The notes under the pieces: generated by a model
What the model saw: only the letters and a program-made list of their open reading frames with translations
Told to the model about the DNA's origin: nothing
The model's database searches: none
NCBI GenBank assembly: GCA_963796675.1
Contig: CAWCMS010000005.1
Coordinates: 62,001 to 126,000, forward strand
Length of the DNA: 64,000 nt
Reading direction: 5' to 3'
Source of the DNA: CAWCDJ01 sp963796675
Lineage (GTDB): Bacteria; Acidobacteriota; Terriglobia; Bryobacterales; Bryobacteraceae
Translations under genes and position numbers: made by a program
Shown here: in pieces, positions 53,116 to 61,583 of the stretch
Numbering within the stretch: the stretch's first letter is position 1
How the letters are laid out: each line of letters starts with the position of its first letter

Positions 53116-53500
53116 TCACTTCGAATGGATCGGACTTTTTGCCGCCCGTTCAATGAGTGCCCGGAGTTCGTCTGGAGTCGACGCCTCAGCAGATTCACCA
53201 TTGACGAAAACCGTCGGAGTCGCCTGTACCCCAAGCTCGTTTGCAAGTGCAATGTCTTGCTCTATTTGGCCGGACGTCAATGATTTGTCGACACATCTTG
53301 CAAAGCGCTCTTGGTTCACACCTGATGCTGCCCGCGCCCACTCCGCAACCTCGGGATGCAGACGTTTAGCTGACAACTCACGCTGGTGGGCAAAAAGGAA
53401 ATCGTGGAGGCTCCAGAACGCACCGGCGCTTTCTCTCTACATCGGCCCGCAAAGCGACCAGGGTTGCGCCGAACGCGATCACTCCCAACAAAAGAAGCAT
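53116..53500 (-). pseudogene. DsbA-like thiol oxidoreductase, remnant lacking the CxxC core
   Basis: An ATG at 53500 begins a short signal anchor (LLLLGVIAFGATLVALRA). A few codons later homology jumps, in another frame, to GAFWSLHDFLFAHQREL and then HPEVAEWARAASG and LGVQATPTVFVNG, the C-terminal half of a DsbA/DSBA oxidoreductase with its cis-Pro loop (TPT). About 90 residues, including the CxxC active site, are absent. So a deletion plus a frame change destroyed the enzyme. Confidence 0.75.
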
Positions 53501-53563
53501 ACGAATTCGGTTTGTGAGACATAAGGAACCTCCAGTTGCGAATTGGTCGGGCTCACCGGTTGG

Positions 53564-54547
53564 CTATTGATTGGCGGCGGGGAGGGCCGCCGACCAGTCA
53601 TAGCGCCGCATTGAAGCGGAAGTCCCGCCGGCCGATGTTACCAACGTAAGCCCATCGAATCCGAGAAGCCGCTGCGTTTTGCCGGAGTCGGTTCGAACCG
53701 GCACAGGTTTCCATGTACCGGTGGGACGATCCAGTTCCAGCACACTGAGCGGACCTTGCCACTGGGTGCCGATTAGGACGTCATTCTCGGAACTGAGTGC
53801 TATCCCTGGTAAGTCGCCAGGCGTGGTAAACCTGAGATTCGGGCAGTTATAGGTCCCCAATTGGACGGCTTCGAACGAAAACTCGAAATACTGGAGCGTA
53901 CCCGTAAGCCAGCCGATTCGATCATTCGAAGCCATCAATTCCGAGCCAGCGCTGACCTCGTATATACCAGTGTTGCTTTTGCGCACTCCTTGAACAATAG
54001 TCGAGCCTAGCAACTGACCTGCTGGCGTGTAGTGCCTTAGCACGTTGGGATGCACTGTCCTGTGATTGTCGTTCATCATCGCACCCACAGTCCAAACGCT
54101 GCCGTCTGGCGCCACGGTCACCACCTGCGGGCTGTAGGGCCAGACGCGTGTAATGACCTGATGACTTGCATCCGCTGCAATCCAGGCAAGGAATGTCCCC
54201 GTACGTGAGTCATCGCTGATTGCGAAACCGACTGCTGCTAAGCTTCCGTCGGTCCCCGCCGAGACATCGCGTGCCTGCACGTATCCCGCCCCAGGAATAT
54301 CGAGTTCGACGGCCTTCCGGTTGCCTTGGCGGTCAACCGCCCAAAGAACCGGCTTCCCCACGCAAGAGTCACATCCGGCCAGGCGGCCGCCTGTCCAATG
54401 CATTATGCCGTTGAGTGGATACAGAAACGGCACACCGTCCACAGTTAAGGTCAGTCCACGTTGGGCCCATAGTTGGACGGCCCCAAGCACTATTACCAAC
54501 AGCATATAACGTGTTACGAGGTGCCACCACGTGTATCTGTGTTGCAT
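53564..54547 (-). CDS. Exported hypothetical protein, possible beta-propeller
   Basis: 327 residues with a signal/anchor (MLLVIVLGAVQLWAQ). Repeated short beta-rich units (VAPDGSVWTVGAM, SSENDVLIGTQW, GTDGSLAAVGFAI) look like propeller or NHL-like blades, but no family was recognised. Base composition is less GC-rich than neighbours, in a region of broken genes, so it may be a recent arrival. There is no partner gene next to it. Confidence 0.55.
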   Translation of the reverse strand: MQHRYTWWHLVTRYMLLVIVLGAVQLWAQRGLTLTVDGVPFLYPLNGIMHWTGGRLAGCDSCVGKPVLWAVDRQGNRKAVELDIPGAGYVQARDVSAGTDGSLAAVGFAISDDSRTGTFLAWIAADASHQVITRVWPYSPQVVTVAPDGSVWTVGAMMNDNHRTVHPNVLRHYTPAGQLLGSTIVQGVRKSNTGIYEVSAGSELMASNDRIGWLTGTLQYFEFSFEAVQLGTYNCPNLRFTTPGDLPGIALSSENDVLIGTQWQGPLSVLELDRPTGTWKPVPVRTDSGKTQRLLGFDGLTLVTSAGGTSASMRRYDWSAALPAANQ

Positions 54548-54855
54548 GCGGCCCCTCCAGTAGCGCAGGATGCAGCTTCATGCGAAAGTGTAGTCGCGAC
54601 GGCTCAGCGCGTCAATGACTCTCTAGAGTTAGCCCTATCATCAGCGCTTCTCGGTTGATGTGCCCAGCTTGTCGCCGAGATCCTCAAAGAGCGCCGACGG
54701 GTGTTGCATGATCTCCCGCTACGCTAGAGTGGGCCCACTGGTGGGATGGCAATTTTGCGGAAGCCGCCGCGTTCGAGAGCTCTTGTCTGCTCCACAATGA
54801 TCAGTGCTGTAGACCCCGGAAGCGGTCCCCGCATTTTGCGGTGCTTACCACCGCC
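54548..54855. other. 308-base gap with weak coding-like traces
   Basis: No gene was recognised. One short plus-strand stretch around 54660-54725 reads LVAEILKERRRVLHDLPLR before a stop, which looks like the tail of a lost gene (possibly a mobile-element protein), but it is too short to name. No clear promoter or terminator. Confidence 0.4.
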
Positions 54856-54990
54856 TTACTTGATCACGGACGGAAGGTGCACCAGATCGTTCGGACCACG
54901 TTCCAAGTTCTGCCGTGTGCCCAGGGAGCGCTCCGTCGTCTGTATGCTGGCGTCGCCCAGGAGCATTTGAATCTGCTCCAGGTCCGCGCC
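54856..54990 (-). pseudogene. Tyrosine recombinase (phage integrase family) C-terminal remnant
   Basis: The frame ending at TAA 54856-54858 reads GADLEQIQMLLGDASIQTTERSL and then GTRQNLERGPNDLVHL, a clear match to the end of the XerC/D-like recombinases common in Acidobacteria (usual form LEQIQFLLGHASIQTTERYLG, split here). Both the catalytic His (now Asp in LLGD) and the nucleophile Tyr (now Ser in TERS) are lost, and the rest of the gene is missing. It ends 22 bases before the GH43 fragment. Confidence 0.75.
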
Positions 54991-55011
54991 AAAAACCGAC
55001 GGCACAGATAG

Positions 55012-55335
55012 GCTCATGTCCCCAATTGGGGAACCTGCTGCCAGGGCGTGAAGAGTACCTACAATATCCGTGTCGGCCGCTCTAAGAAGATCGCCGGCCC
55101 CTACATCGACAAGGCAGGTGTCGACATGCTGCATGACGGCGGCACGCTCTTCCTGGAAGCGCAGGGGCCGCTCTTCGGCCCCGGACACGCGAGCATCCTC
55201 AAGGCCAAAGGCCGCGAGTGGTTCACCAGCGACTACGAGGGCGACACCCGCATGAGCGGCAAGGCAACATTCGCTATCATGCCGTTTGACTGGGCTACTG
55301 ACGGCTGGCCCATAGCGAAAGTGGTGGATAAGTAG
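55012..55335 (+). pseudogene. GH43 arabinanase-like C-terminal fragment
   Basis: About 107 codons from a TAG upstream (55009-55011) to a stop at 55335: CCQGVKSTYNIRVGRSKK, GPYIDKAGVDML, GPGHASILKAKG and WATDGWPIAKV, the last third of GH43 endo-arabinanases (STYNIRVGRS is characteristic). The N-terminal propeller blades with the catalytic residues are absent. The nearest start is a GTG at 55048. It probably was cut by an event that also left the recombinase tail. Confidence 0.75.
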
Positions 55336-55400
55336 GAATCGGCGGGAACACCCGGCACTCCTTCGGTGTCTATTCTGACAGTTCGCTGAAGGAGGTTCCC

Positions 55401-56315
55401 ATGCCGGATCGCCGGGATGCGTGCCCGCCACGCGTTTACCGCTGGCTGATTCGCGCTGCGAGTTGGATCGTGCCCGCTGCGGCACGGCCTGCCTGGCATG
55501 CGCGGTGGGATTCCAACCTGCGCAATCTCTGGATCTTGACGGAGCGCGGCGAGCTCTACGATTCCGCCCTTGCACAAATCGCATGGCTCTGCCGGCATGC
55601 CTTTGCGGAAGCATTCGCCACACGCATCCGCGGCGTCGATTTCGCGCGCTGGGTGCGGGGGCCCTGGTTCGTCACTGTGAGCGCCGCCTGCGCTCTGTTC
55701 CTCATGGGCGTCACGACGCGCGGCTTCCCCATGACGCGCCATATCTACTCCGTCGCTCAATCGCTTAGCCGCCACCCGACTTCGCTCGGCCGCTACGACC
55801 CACGCTGGGACCTCATCTTCCGCTACGCCTTCCCGATCGTTCTGTCCGCGGTCACCGCCGCTATGCTGCTCGCCACCAGCCGGCTTCCCTTCCGCCGCTA
55901 CAATTGGCGCTACTGGGCGTTTCTCGTGCTCAAGACAACCGCGCTGCTGATGCTGGTTTCGCTCTTCTGGATCGATGGCGGCGCCGCGTTTCGCCGCCAC
56001 CTGCCAAACATGACAGCCCGTGCGCTGATCGGCGGCCTGTTCTTTGCCGCGTCCTACCTCGCCGTGTGCGCGTGGACGGTCCTCTGGAGCCTCGGCGATC
56101 AGCGCCTCCGCTGCCCGGTCTGCCTGGAACGGATGATGATGCCGGTGCGCGTCGGTTCGTGGTCGAGCGTACTCGACCCCGCCGCCACGGAATTGCTCTG
56201 CCGCTCCGGCCACGGGTCTCTGTGCCTGTCGGAAACTACATTGAGCCAGAGAGATCGCTGGATTGAACTCGATCCTTCCTGGCGCACCCTCTTCGAAGAA
56301 CCCGCACGCAAATAG
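55401..56315 (+). CDS. Membrane protein with CxxC motif, acidobacterial type
   Basis: 304 residues with four membrane helices (about residues 90-115, 140-160, 175-195, 210-235). The N-terminal segment RPAWHARWDSNLRNLWILTERGE recurs in acidobacterial membrane proteins as I recall (split). The C-terminal tail holds LRCPVCLERMMMPV (CxxC, perhaps zinc). No named family. ATG 55401 lies after GAAGGAGG. Intact within a region of decayed genes. Confidence 0.6.
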   Translation: MPDRRDACPPRVYRWLIRAASWIVPAAARPAWHARWDSNLRNLWILTERGELYDSALAQIAWLCRHAFAEAFATRIRGVDFARWVRGPWFVTVSAACALFLMGVTTRGFPMTRHIYSVAQSLSRHPTSLGRYDPRWDLIFRYAFPIVLSAVTAAMLLATSRLPFRRYNWRYWAFLVLKTTALLMLVSLFWIDGGAAFRRHLPNMTARALIGGLFFAASYLAVCAWTVLWSLGDQRLRCPVCLERMMMPVRVGSWSSVLDPAATELLCRSGHGSLCLSETTLSQRDRWIELDPSWRTLFEEPARK

Positions 56316-56324
56316 CTATCCTAT

Positions 56325-57062
56325 GTGACTGATGGCTCTCGCGCTCCGCCGAAAGTTTCGCTGCGCGCATACTTTCTGCGGCGGGTCACGCGCCTGGAGC
56401 CACCCTACATTCTCAATCTCCTGATCTGCACGGCGCTGCTGGTGCTGGTTTCCGGTGAGCGCCTCCGGGACTTGCTGCCGCACCTCTCGGCGAGCCTCTT
56501 TTATCTGCACAGCCTGTGGTTTCGGCCGGCAAAGCACCATCAACCCGGTGGCGTGGACGCTCGAAGTGGAAGTGCAGTTCTACTATCTGATGCCCCTGTT
56601 GGCGACCATCTTTCGCGTGCCGTCACGACCTTTCGTGCTGGCCCTCGCCATTCTCTTCGCACTACAGTATTTCCTCGCGGGCATGTGGTCAGCCGATGTT
56701 TACCTGGCCGATTGGAAACAGAAGCCCACGCCCCATTGGGCCTGGGACGTCGTCTCACTCGCCGCGTGGCCCCTGATCTTCCTGCTGATCGAGCGCACTG
56801 TGCTGGCTCTTCCTTCCCTTCCTGATGATGGCGGCCTTCGCGGGCGCCTTTCGCGGCCATCTGGTCCGTCTGTTCTTCCGCGCGCCCGCGATCACCGGGA
56901 TCGGCGGCATGTGCTACACCATCTACCTCTTCCACTACCAACTGATCCCGCCCGTGGTGCGGATCGCCAGTGAGTCTCGTGTACTTCCTGCTGATCGAGC
57001 GCCCCTGCATGCGGAAAGACTGGCCCGGCCGCCTGCTTGCTCGCGTACTGCGTCAAGAGTAG
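56325..57062 (+). pseudogene. Acyltransferase family 3 membrane protein, broken in three places
   Basis: Homology to acyltransferase-3 proteins (O-acyltransferases of sugars) runs through three frame changes: RVTRLEPPYILNLLI in one frame, then STINPVAWTLEVEVQFYYLMP, then GIGGMCYTIYLFHYQLIPP, then VYFLLIERPCMRKDWP before TAG 57060-57062. The N-terminal membrane part with the catalytic His is missing. It follows the previous gene's stop by only 9 bases. Confidence 0.75.
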
Positions 57063-57064
57063 TC

Positions 57065-57152
57065 GTGGGGCGGGCAATCTTGCCCGCGGACTCGCTTTCC
57101 AGCGAGTCCAGCCGCCCGGAAGGGCGGCTGCGGTCACGATTGACCGCCCCAC
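57065..57152. repeat. 88-bp element of four abutting hairpins in a GTGGG/CCCAC clamp
   Basis: GTGGG and CCCAC (57065-57069, 57148-57152) frame four perfect stem-loops without gaps: GCGGGCAA/TTGCCCGC (57070-57087), GGACTCGCT/AGCGAGTCC (57088-57109), AGCCGCCC/GGGCGGCT (57110-57129), GCGGTCA/TGACCGC (57130-57147). Loops are 2, 4, 4 and 4 bases. It resembles a dispersed Solibacter-type repeat. It is between the broken acyltransferase and the sulfatase operon's end. Confidence 0.8.
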
Positions 57153-57160
57153 AACGCAGT

Positions 57161-58618
57161 TCACCCGGCTGGTGCGGTGAGCGTCGATTCCCAATCGCCC
57201 CACGGGCTGCGGATGTGTCCCACCGGCGCATTCACCTCTTTGTAGTGCCCGACGCCGGCGCGGCGCACATACTCGGCCGCGGGGAGAAAATCGTCGCCGA
57301 TCTCCTTCAGCCGCGTACCCAACGCGCGATCGAGCAATGCCTGCACCTCGCGCGCCTCGGGACGGCCTACGAGATTGTGCATCTGGTAAGGATCGGCCGC
57401 ATTGTCGTAGAGCAGCCACGGTCCATGAATCGACCGCACATAAGTATGCTGCTCGCTACGCAGTCCGCGATACTCGGCGAAGCCCCAACGGCGCGCTTCG
57501 GTGATCGGGACCGGCAGGCTCAGAAGCGCCGGCCGGCTATTCTCCAGCAGAGACGAGCGGTCCGCTCCCTGGACTCCGTTCGGAACTTCGAGGCCCGCCA
57601 GGCCGAGAAGCGTCGGCATGATGTCCGGCTGGCTGAGCGGCGTTCGTATGCGGCGGCCTTTCCCGCCGAATTTGCGTGGATAGCGCACCAGGAACGGCAC
57701 CCGGATCGATTCGTCCCAGGGATGCAGCTTCGTCGTAATTCCCTGCGACCACATCATGTCGCCGTGGTCGGAAGTGAAGACCACGATCGTGTCTTCGGCG
57801 ACGCGTGACCGATTCACCGCGGCGAGCAACCGCGCCAGGCACGCATCGAGCGCCGCCATGTGGCTGTAGTAGCCGCGCAGGATTTGGCGCGCCTGCTCGC
57901 GGCGCGGCTCCGGCACGTTGGGACGCAGTTCGATCGGCGTTTTCGCGTAGAGAGAGCGGTAAGGCTCAGGAGCCGTCTCGTATGGGAAGTGCGGCGGCCC
58001 GAGCGATAGGAACAGAAAGAACGGCCGCTTCGAGGCCGCTTCTCCCGCGATGAAGCGGCACGCGTCCTCAGTCTGCGAATCGGCATCGTAGCCCAGCCAG
58101 TATTTCGGCGTGGGATCGTTGCCTTCGTAATACAGAGAGTGGTTGTACTCGTGGCTGCACTCGCAAGCCTTCCAGTAATCGAAGCCGAGCCGCTTATCCG
58201 GCGGGATATAGGCCAGCCTTCGGCCATAGTTGCCGTCGGGGCTGCCGTAAAGATGCCACTTGCCGATGTAGCCGGTGCGGTATCCCGTGCGGCCAAAGGC
58301 CTCCGCCAGCGTCGTCCCCTTGGGCTTCAACTCCACATCATTGATGAAGACGCCGTTGGTCAGCGGATACTGACCGGTCATCAGGCAGGCACGCGCCGGG
58401 CAGCAGACGGGCGTCCCCGCCGCGGCGTGCTCGAAGCGGACGCTCTCGGCGGCGAAGCGGTCGAGCACCGGGGTCCGCACATTGGTATCGCCCGCATAAC
58501 CAGTCGACTGCGCGCGCCATTCGTCTGCGAGTATGAACAGGACGTTCGGAGGCGGCGCCGATTTCGCGGCCACCGTCCCGGCCAGCGCCGATGCAAGGAA
58601 GGTGCGGCGGCTGGTCAT
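57161..58618 (-). CDS. Tat-exported sulfatase 1
   Basis: 485 residues with a Tat signal (SRRTFLASALAG). Sulfatase S1 fold: metal-binding NVLFILADEWR, the formylglycine motif PVCCPARACLMTG (CxPxR, Cys about 72) and the later FTSDHGDMMW. Cys conversion needs a maturase that is not in the window. It starts at ATG 58618, overlapping the stop of sulfatase 2 (ATGA at 58615). Substrate likely a sulfated glycan. Confidence 0.92.
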   Translation of the reverse strand: MTSRRTFLASALAGTVAAKSAPPPNVLFILADEWRAQSTGYAGDTNVRTPVLDRFAAESVRFEHAAAGTPVCCPARACLMTGQYPLTNGVFINDVELKPKGTTLAEAFGRTGYRTGYIGKWHLYGSPDGNYGRRLAYIPPDKRLGFDYWKACECSHEYNHSLYYEGNDPTPKYWLGYDADSQTEDACRFIAGEAASKRPFFLFLSLGPPHFPYETAPEPYRSLYAKTPIELRPNVPEPRREQARQILRGYYSHMAALDACLARLLAAVNRSRVAEDTIVVFTSDHGDMMWSQGITTKLHPWDESIRVPFLVRYPRKFGGKGRRIRTPLSQPDIMPTLLGLAGLEVPNGVQGADRSSLLENSRPALLSLPVPITEARRWGFAEYRGLRSEQHTYVRSIHGPWLLYDNAADPYQMHNLVGRPEAREVQALLDRALGTRLKEIGDDFLPAAEYVRRAGVGHYKEVNAPVGHIRSPWGDWESTLTAPAG

Positions 58619-60117
58619 CGCGAAGGCCCCGGCGGCAACCCACGGGGATCGTGCTCGCGCGGCGCCACGTCACTCGTGCGGACGTACCAGTTCAACATGC
58701 GCCCCTCCAGTTCCGCCTGCAGGGAGGAGTAAGCGCCGTCGCCATAGACGTTATGCAACTCGCGCGGATCTTTGGCAAGGTCATACAGCTCGCTGTGCGC
58801 ATCCGGCCGGTAGATCAACTTGGCATCGAGGGTCCGGATCATCGTGGTGCGCGTGATGGTATCGGGATGGTCGTTCTGCAGCTTGACCTTCGGGTAGTAG
58901 ATATTCTCAGGGCTGCTGAAGCTCTCCATGGGCTCGAAACATTGCGGCTCATAGGTGTTGTAGCCGCCCTCGCAGAAAGCGGCGCGATCCTTGTCTCCCG
59001 GCTTGCCTTCGAGCTGCGGTAGCAGGCTACGGGCGAAATGCGTGTGCGCCGCCGGAATGGCGCTCAGGTCCAGACACGTCGCCATCACGTCGTACAATTC
59101 CACGATCTCCTTAGAGACGTGGCCCTGGCGGTAACCGGGCACGCGGGCGATCAGCGGAACATGCGTCAGCGTATCGTCCATGGCGTTCGGCCATTTCTCT
59201 ACCAGGCCGAAATCGCCGGCCCATTCGCCATGATCGGCAAACGTGAAAACAGCGGTATCGTCCCGATGATTCGACCGGTCGATGGCGCCGAGCAATTCGC
59301 CCAGCAGCCAATCGCTGTAACTCACCATCCCGAGATAGACCGCTTGTATCTTCCGGAAATCGCGGTCCGACAACCGGTCGAGCCCGCGCGTGCGGCGGAT
59401 GGCCTCATGGAAGTTCGGCTTCCCGGGCAATCCAGCGGGGCGCAGCGGCGGCAGGTCCGCCGGGTTGTACATGTCGTAGAAGCCTTCAGGCGCGGTAAAT
59501 GGCGGATGCCGAAACGTCAGCGGCAGGTAGAGGCAGAACGGTCTTTCGCTCTTCCCGGAGAGAATTTCGATGGCGTGCTGCACGTTGCCATAGTCCGCCG
59601 TCTTCCGCCGGTCCGTCGTCTTGTTATAGAGGAACGAGTAATACTGCGGATCGCCCGGCTTCCAGGGATTGCGGTTGCCGGCTGCATCGCCGCGCGCCGA
59701 GCCCCACTCGGTCACGCTAAGGGGAAAGGAGTCAGGAGAGAGCAGGTCGTTCTTACCGAAGAAGCAAACGTCGTAGCCGCCGTTCTTCAAGTAGCGAAGC
59801 AAATTGGGCTCGTCCGGATGAAGGCCGTGATACAGGCTGCGATGGCCGCGGACATGCACCGGCCAACCGGTCATCAGGCTGCATCGCGACGGTCCACAGA
59901 CCGGGTTCTGCACATGGCACTGCTCGAAGCGCACTCCTTCGGACGCGAGCCGATCGAAATTCGGCGTCTTGGCGACGGGATGGCCGTAGCAGGCCAGGCT
60001 CTCCGCCCGCATCTCGTCGGGCATGAAGAAAACCAGATTGGGGCGACGGCCGGATGCCGGGACCTGCGCCTGTGCCATGCCCGCGGCGCTCGTTCCCAGG
60101 AACGTGCGGCGTGTCAC
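58615..60117 (-). CDS. Tat-exported sulfatase 2
   Basis: About 500 residues from GTG 60117 (overlaps the upstream TGA, GTGA). Tat signal TRRTFLGTSAAG, metal site NLVFFMPDEMR, CxPxR in PVCGPSRCSLMTG (Cys about 74), and FTFADHGEW. The C terminus has ELYDLAKDPRELHN, typical of the sulfatase end. Same operon as its neighbours; probably acts on another position or linkage. Confidence 0.92.
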   Translation of the reverse strand: MTRRTFLGTSAAGMAQAQVPASGRRPNLVFFMPDEMRAESLACYGHPVAKTPNFDRLASEGVRFEQCHVQNPVCGPSRCSLMTGWPVHVRGHRSLYHGLHPDEPNLLRYLKNGGYDVCFFGKNDLLSPDSFPLSVTEWGSARGDAAGNRNPWKPGDPQYYSFLYNKTTDRRKTADYGNVQHAIEILSGKSERPFCLYLPLTFRHPPFTAPEGFYDMYNPADLPPLRPAGLPGKPNFHEAIRRTRGLDRLSDRDFRKIQAVYLGMVSYSDWLLGELLGAIDRSNHRDDTAVFTFADHGEWAGDFGLVEKWPNAMDDTLTHVPLIARVPGYRQGHVSKEIVELYDVMATCLDLSAIPAAHTHFARSLLPQLEGKPGDKDRAAFCEGGYNTYEPQCFEPMESFSSPENIYYPKVKLQNDHPDTITRTTMIRTLDAKLIYRPDAHSELYDLAKDPRELHNVYGDGAYSSLQAELEGRMLNWYVRTSDVAPREHDPRGLPPGPSR

Positions 60118-61526
60118 CCGATTACCCTCGGCTTTTCCCGCGGCGAGATTCCATCCGGATCGTTCGCCAGCGCGCCCGGGGGCGCGGGCACATCGCCCTT
60201 CAGGATCGGATCGTTCGTGCGGCGCATCCAGCGATCCAGGCGCCCGCGCATATCGGCAAGCGCTTCGGCAGCAGAGGAATCGTCCAGCAGGCTGCGATGC
60301 TCGGTTGGGTCGAAGACCAGGTCGTAAAGCGATTCCATGGGAAGCTGCTGGTTCTTCCAGCCGTGCTCCAGCCACAGTGATTTGCTCAACCCGTCGTCGC
60401 AATTCGGCAGCACGGGCGAGCGGCGCATGCCGAACCGTCGAATGTACTTCCAGCAACCGGTGCGGACCGCGCGCTTCGGCTCATAGGCAGCGTGGTACGT
60501 CACCTCGGCGAAGATCTCGTCGTTGACCTCCGATTTTTCGCCACGCAGTACAGGCATGAGCGACTTGCCTTCGAGCCACGCCGGCCGATCGATCGCAAGC
60601 GTGTCGCAGAGCGTCGGGAACACGTCGATCTGCGAGACCAGGGCATCGCTTACGCGGCCGCCGCGGAACGCGCCAGGGCCGCGGACGATCAGTGATACGC
60701 CCCAGCCGTTGTCCTCCAGGTTGCACTTCATCAGCGGGAACGAGACGCCGTGGTCGGTGGTGCTGATGACGATCGTATTGTCCGCCAGGCCGTTGCGCTC
60801 GAGCGCCGCCAGCACCCGCCCCACACCTTCATCGAGCACACGCGCACTGGCGTGGTATCCCGCCATATCGGCGCGCGTCTCGGGCGTATCGGGAATCGGC
60901 ACGGGCGGCTGGATATAGCGAGCGTCCTCGGCCGCGCCAGGCTGATGAAACTCGCGGTGCGTCTCGAAGAACCCCACGTCGAGAAAGAACGGCTGCCGCG
61001 GACGGCTGTCGAGGAACGCTGCCGCGCCCGGCGCCACATCGACTGCGCTGGTGCTCTTCGGCCGCAGGATGTCGTCGTAGCCGATGGTCTCGGGCTTCGC
61101 GGCCACATGCTGCAATCCCGCCAGGACCGACCGGTAGCCCGCCGTGCGCAGCGTATGAACGATGTGCTTCCGGTAGTCATACAATGCGAAGCCGCGGTGT
61201 GCCAAACCCAGCATGCCGTTTTCATGAGCACACTGGCCGGTGAGCAGGACCGAGCGGCTGGGCGAACAGGTCGGGGCGCCACTGAAAGCGCGTCGGAACA
61301 AGACACTCTCGGAAGCCAGCCGCTGCAGATTCGGAGTCTTCACGGCTTGCCCGTAGGGCTGCAGATACCTTCCGGAATCGTGGGAATGAATGTAGACGAT
61401 ATTGGGGCGAGCCGCGCCCGTTTGCGCGGCCATCAGATTCGTGGCACCCGCTCCCGCCACTTTCCCCAGGAATCGCCGGCGCGATTCGAATGTATTTGGT
61501 TCATCATTCATCGGTCTCGCAGGCAT
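60114..61526 (-). CDS. Tat-exported sulfatase 3 (heparan N-sulfatase-like)
   Basis: 470 residues. Tat signal ESRRRFLGKVAGAG, metal site NIVYIHSHDSG, CxPxR in APTCSPSRSVLLTG (Cys about 87), and STTDHGVSFPLMKCN, a form close to the N-sulfoglucosamine sulfohydrolase group (DHGxxFPxxK). ATG 61526 has AAGGTGA upstream, favoured over 61511. First gene of the sulfatase operon. Confidence 0.92.
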   Translation of the reverse strand: MPARPMNDEPNTFESRRRFLGKVAGAGATNLMAAQTGAARPNIVYIHSHDSGRYLQPYGQAVKTPNLQRLASESVLFRRAFSGAPTCSPSRSVLLTGQCAHENGMLGLAHRGFALYDYRKHIVHTLRTAGYRSVLAGLQHVAAKPETIGYDDILRPKSTSAVDVAPGAAAFLDSRPRQPFFLDVGFFETHREFHQPGAAEDARYIQPPVPIPDTPETRADMAGYHASARVLDEGVGRVLAALERNGLADNTIVISTTDHGVSFPLMKCNLEDNGWGVSLIVRGPGAFRGGRVSDALVSQIDVFPTLCDTLAIDRPAWLEGKSLMPVLRGEKSEVNDEIFAEVTYHAAYEPKRAVRTGCWKYIRRFGMRRSPVLPNCDDGLSKSLWLEHGWKNQQLPMESLYDLVFDPTEHRSLLDDSSAAEALADMRGRLDRWMRRTNDPILKGDVPAPPGALANDPDGISPREKPRVIG

Positions 61527-61583
61527 CGTATCACCTTCAGAAGGCGAACCTGGCTTCGAGTTGGACCGGGGCCGCTTGCGGCG

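Noticed and set aside
53003..53524. 173-codon plus-strand frame over the DsbA remnant.
   Set aside because: The minus strand carries clear DsbA sequence; the plus frame is low-complexity Ser/Arg.
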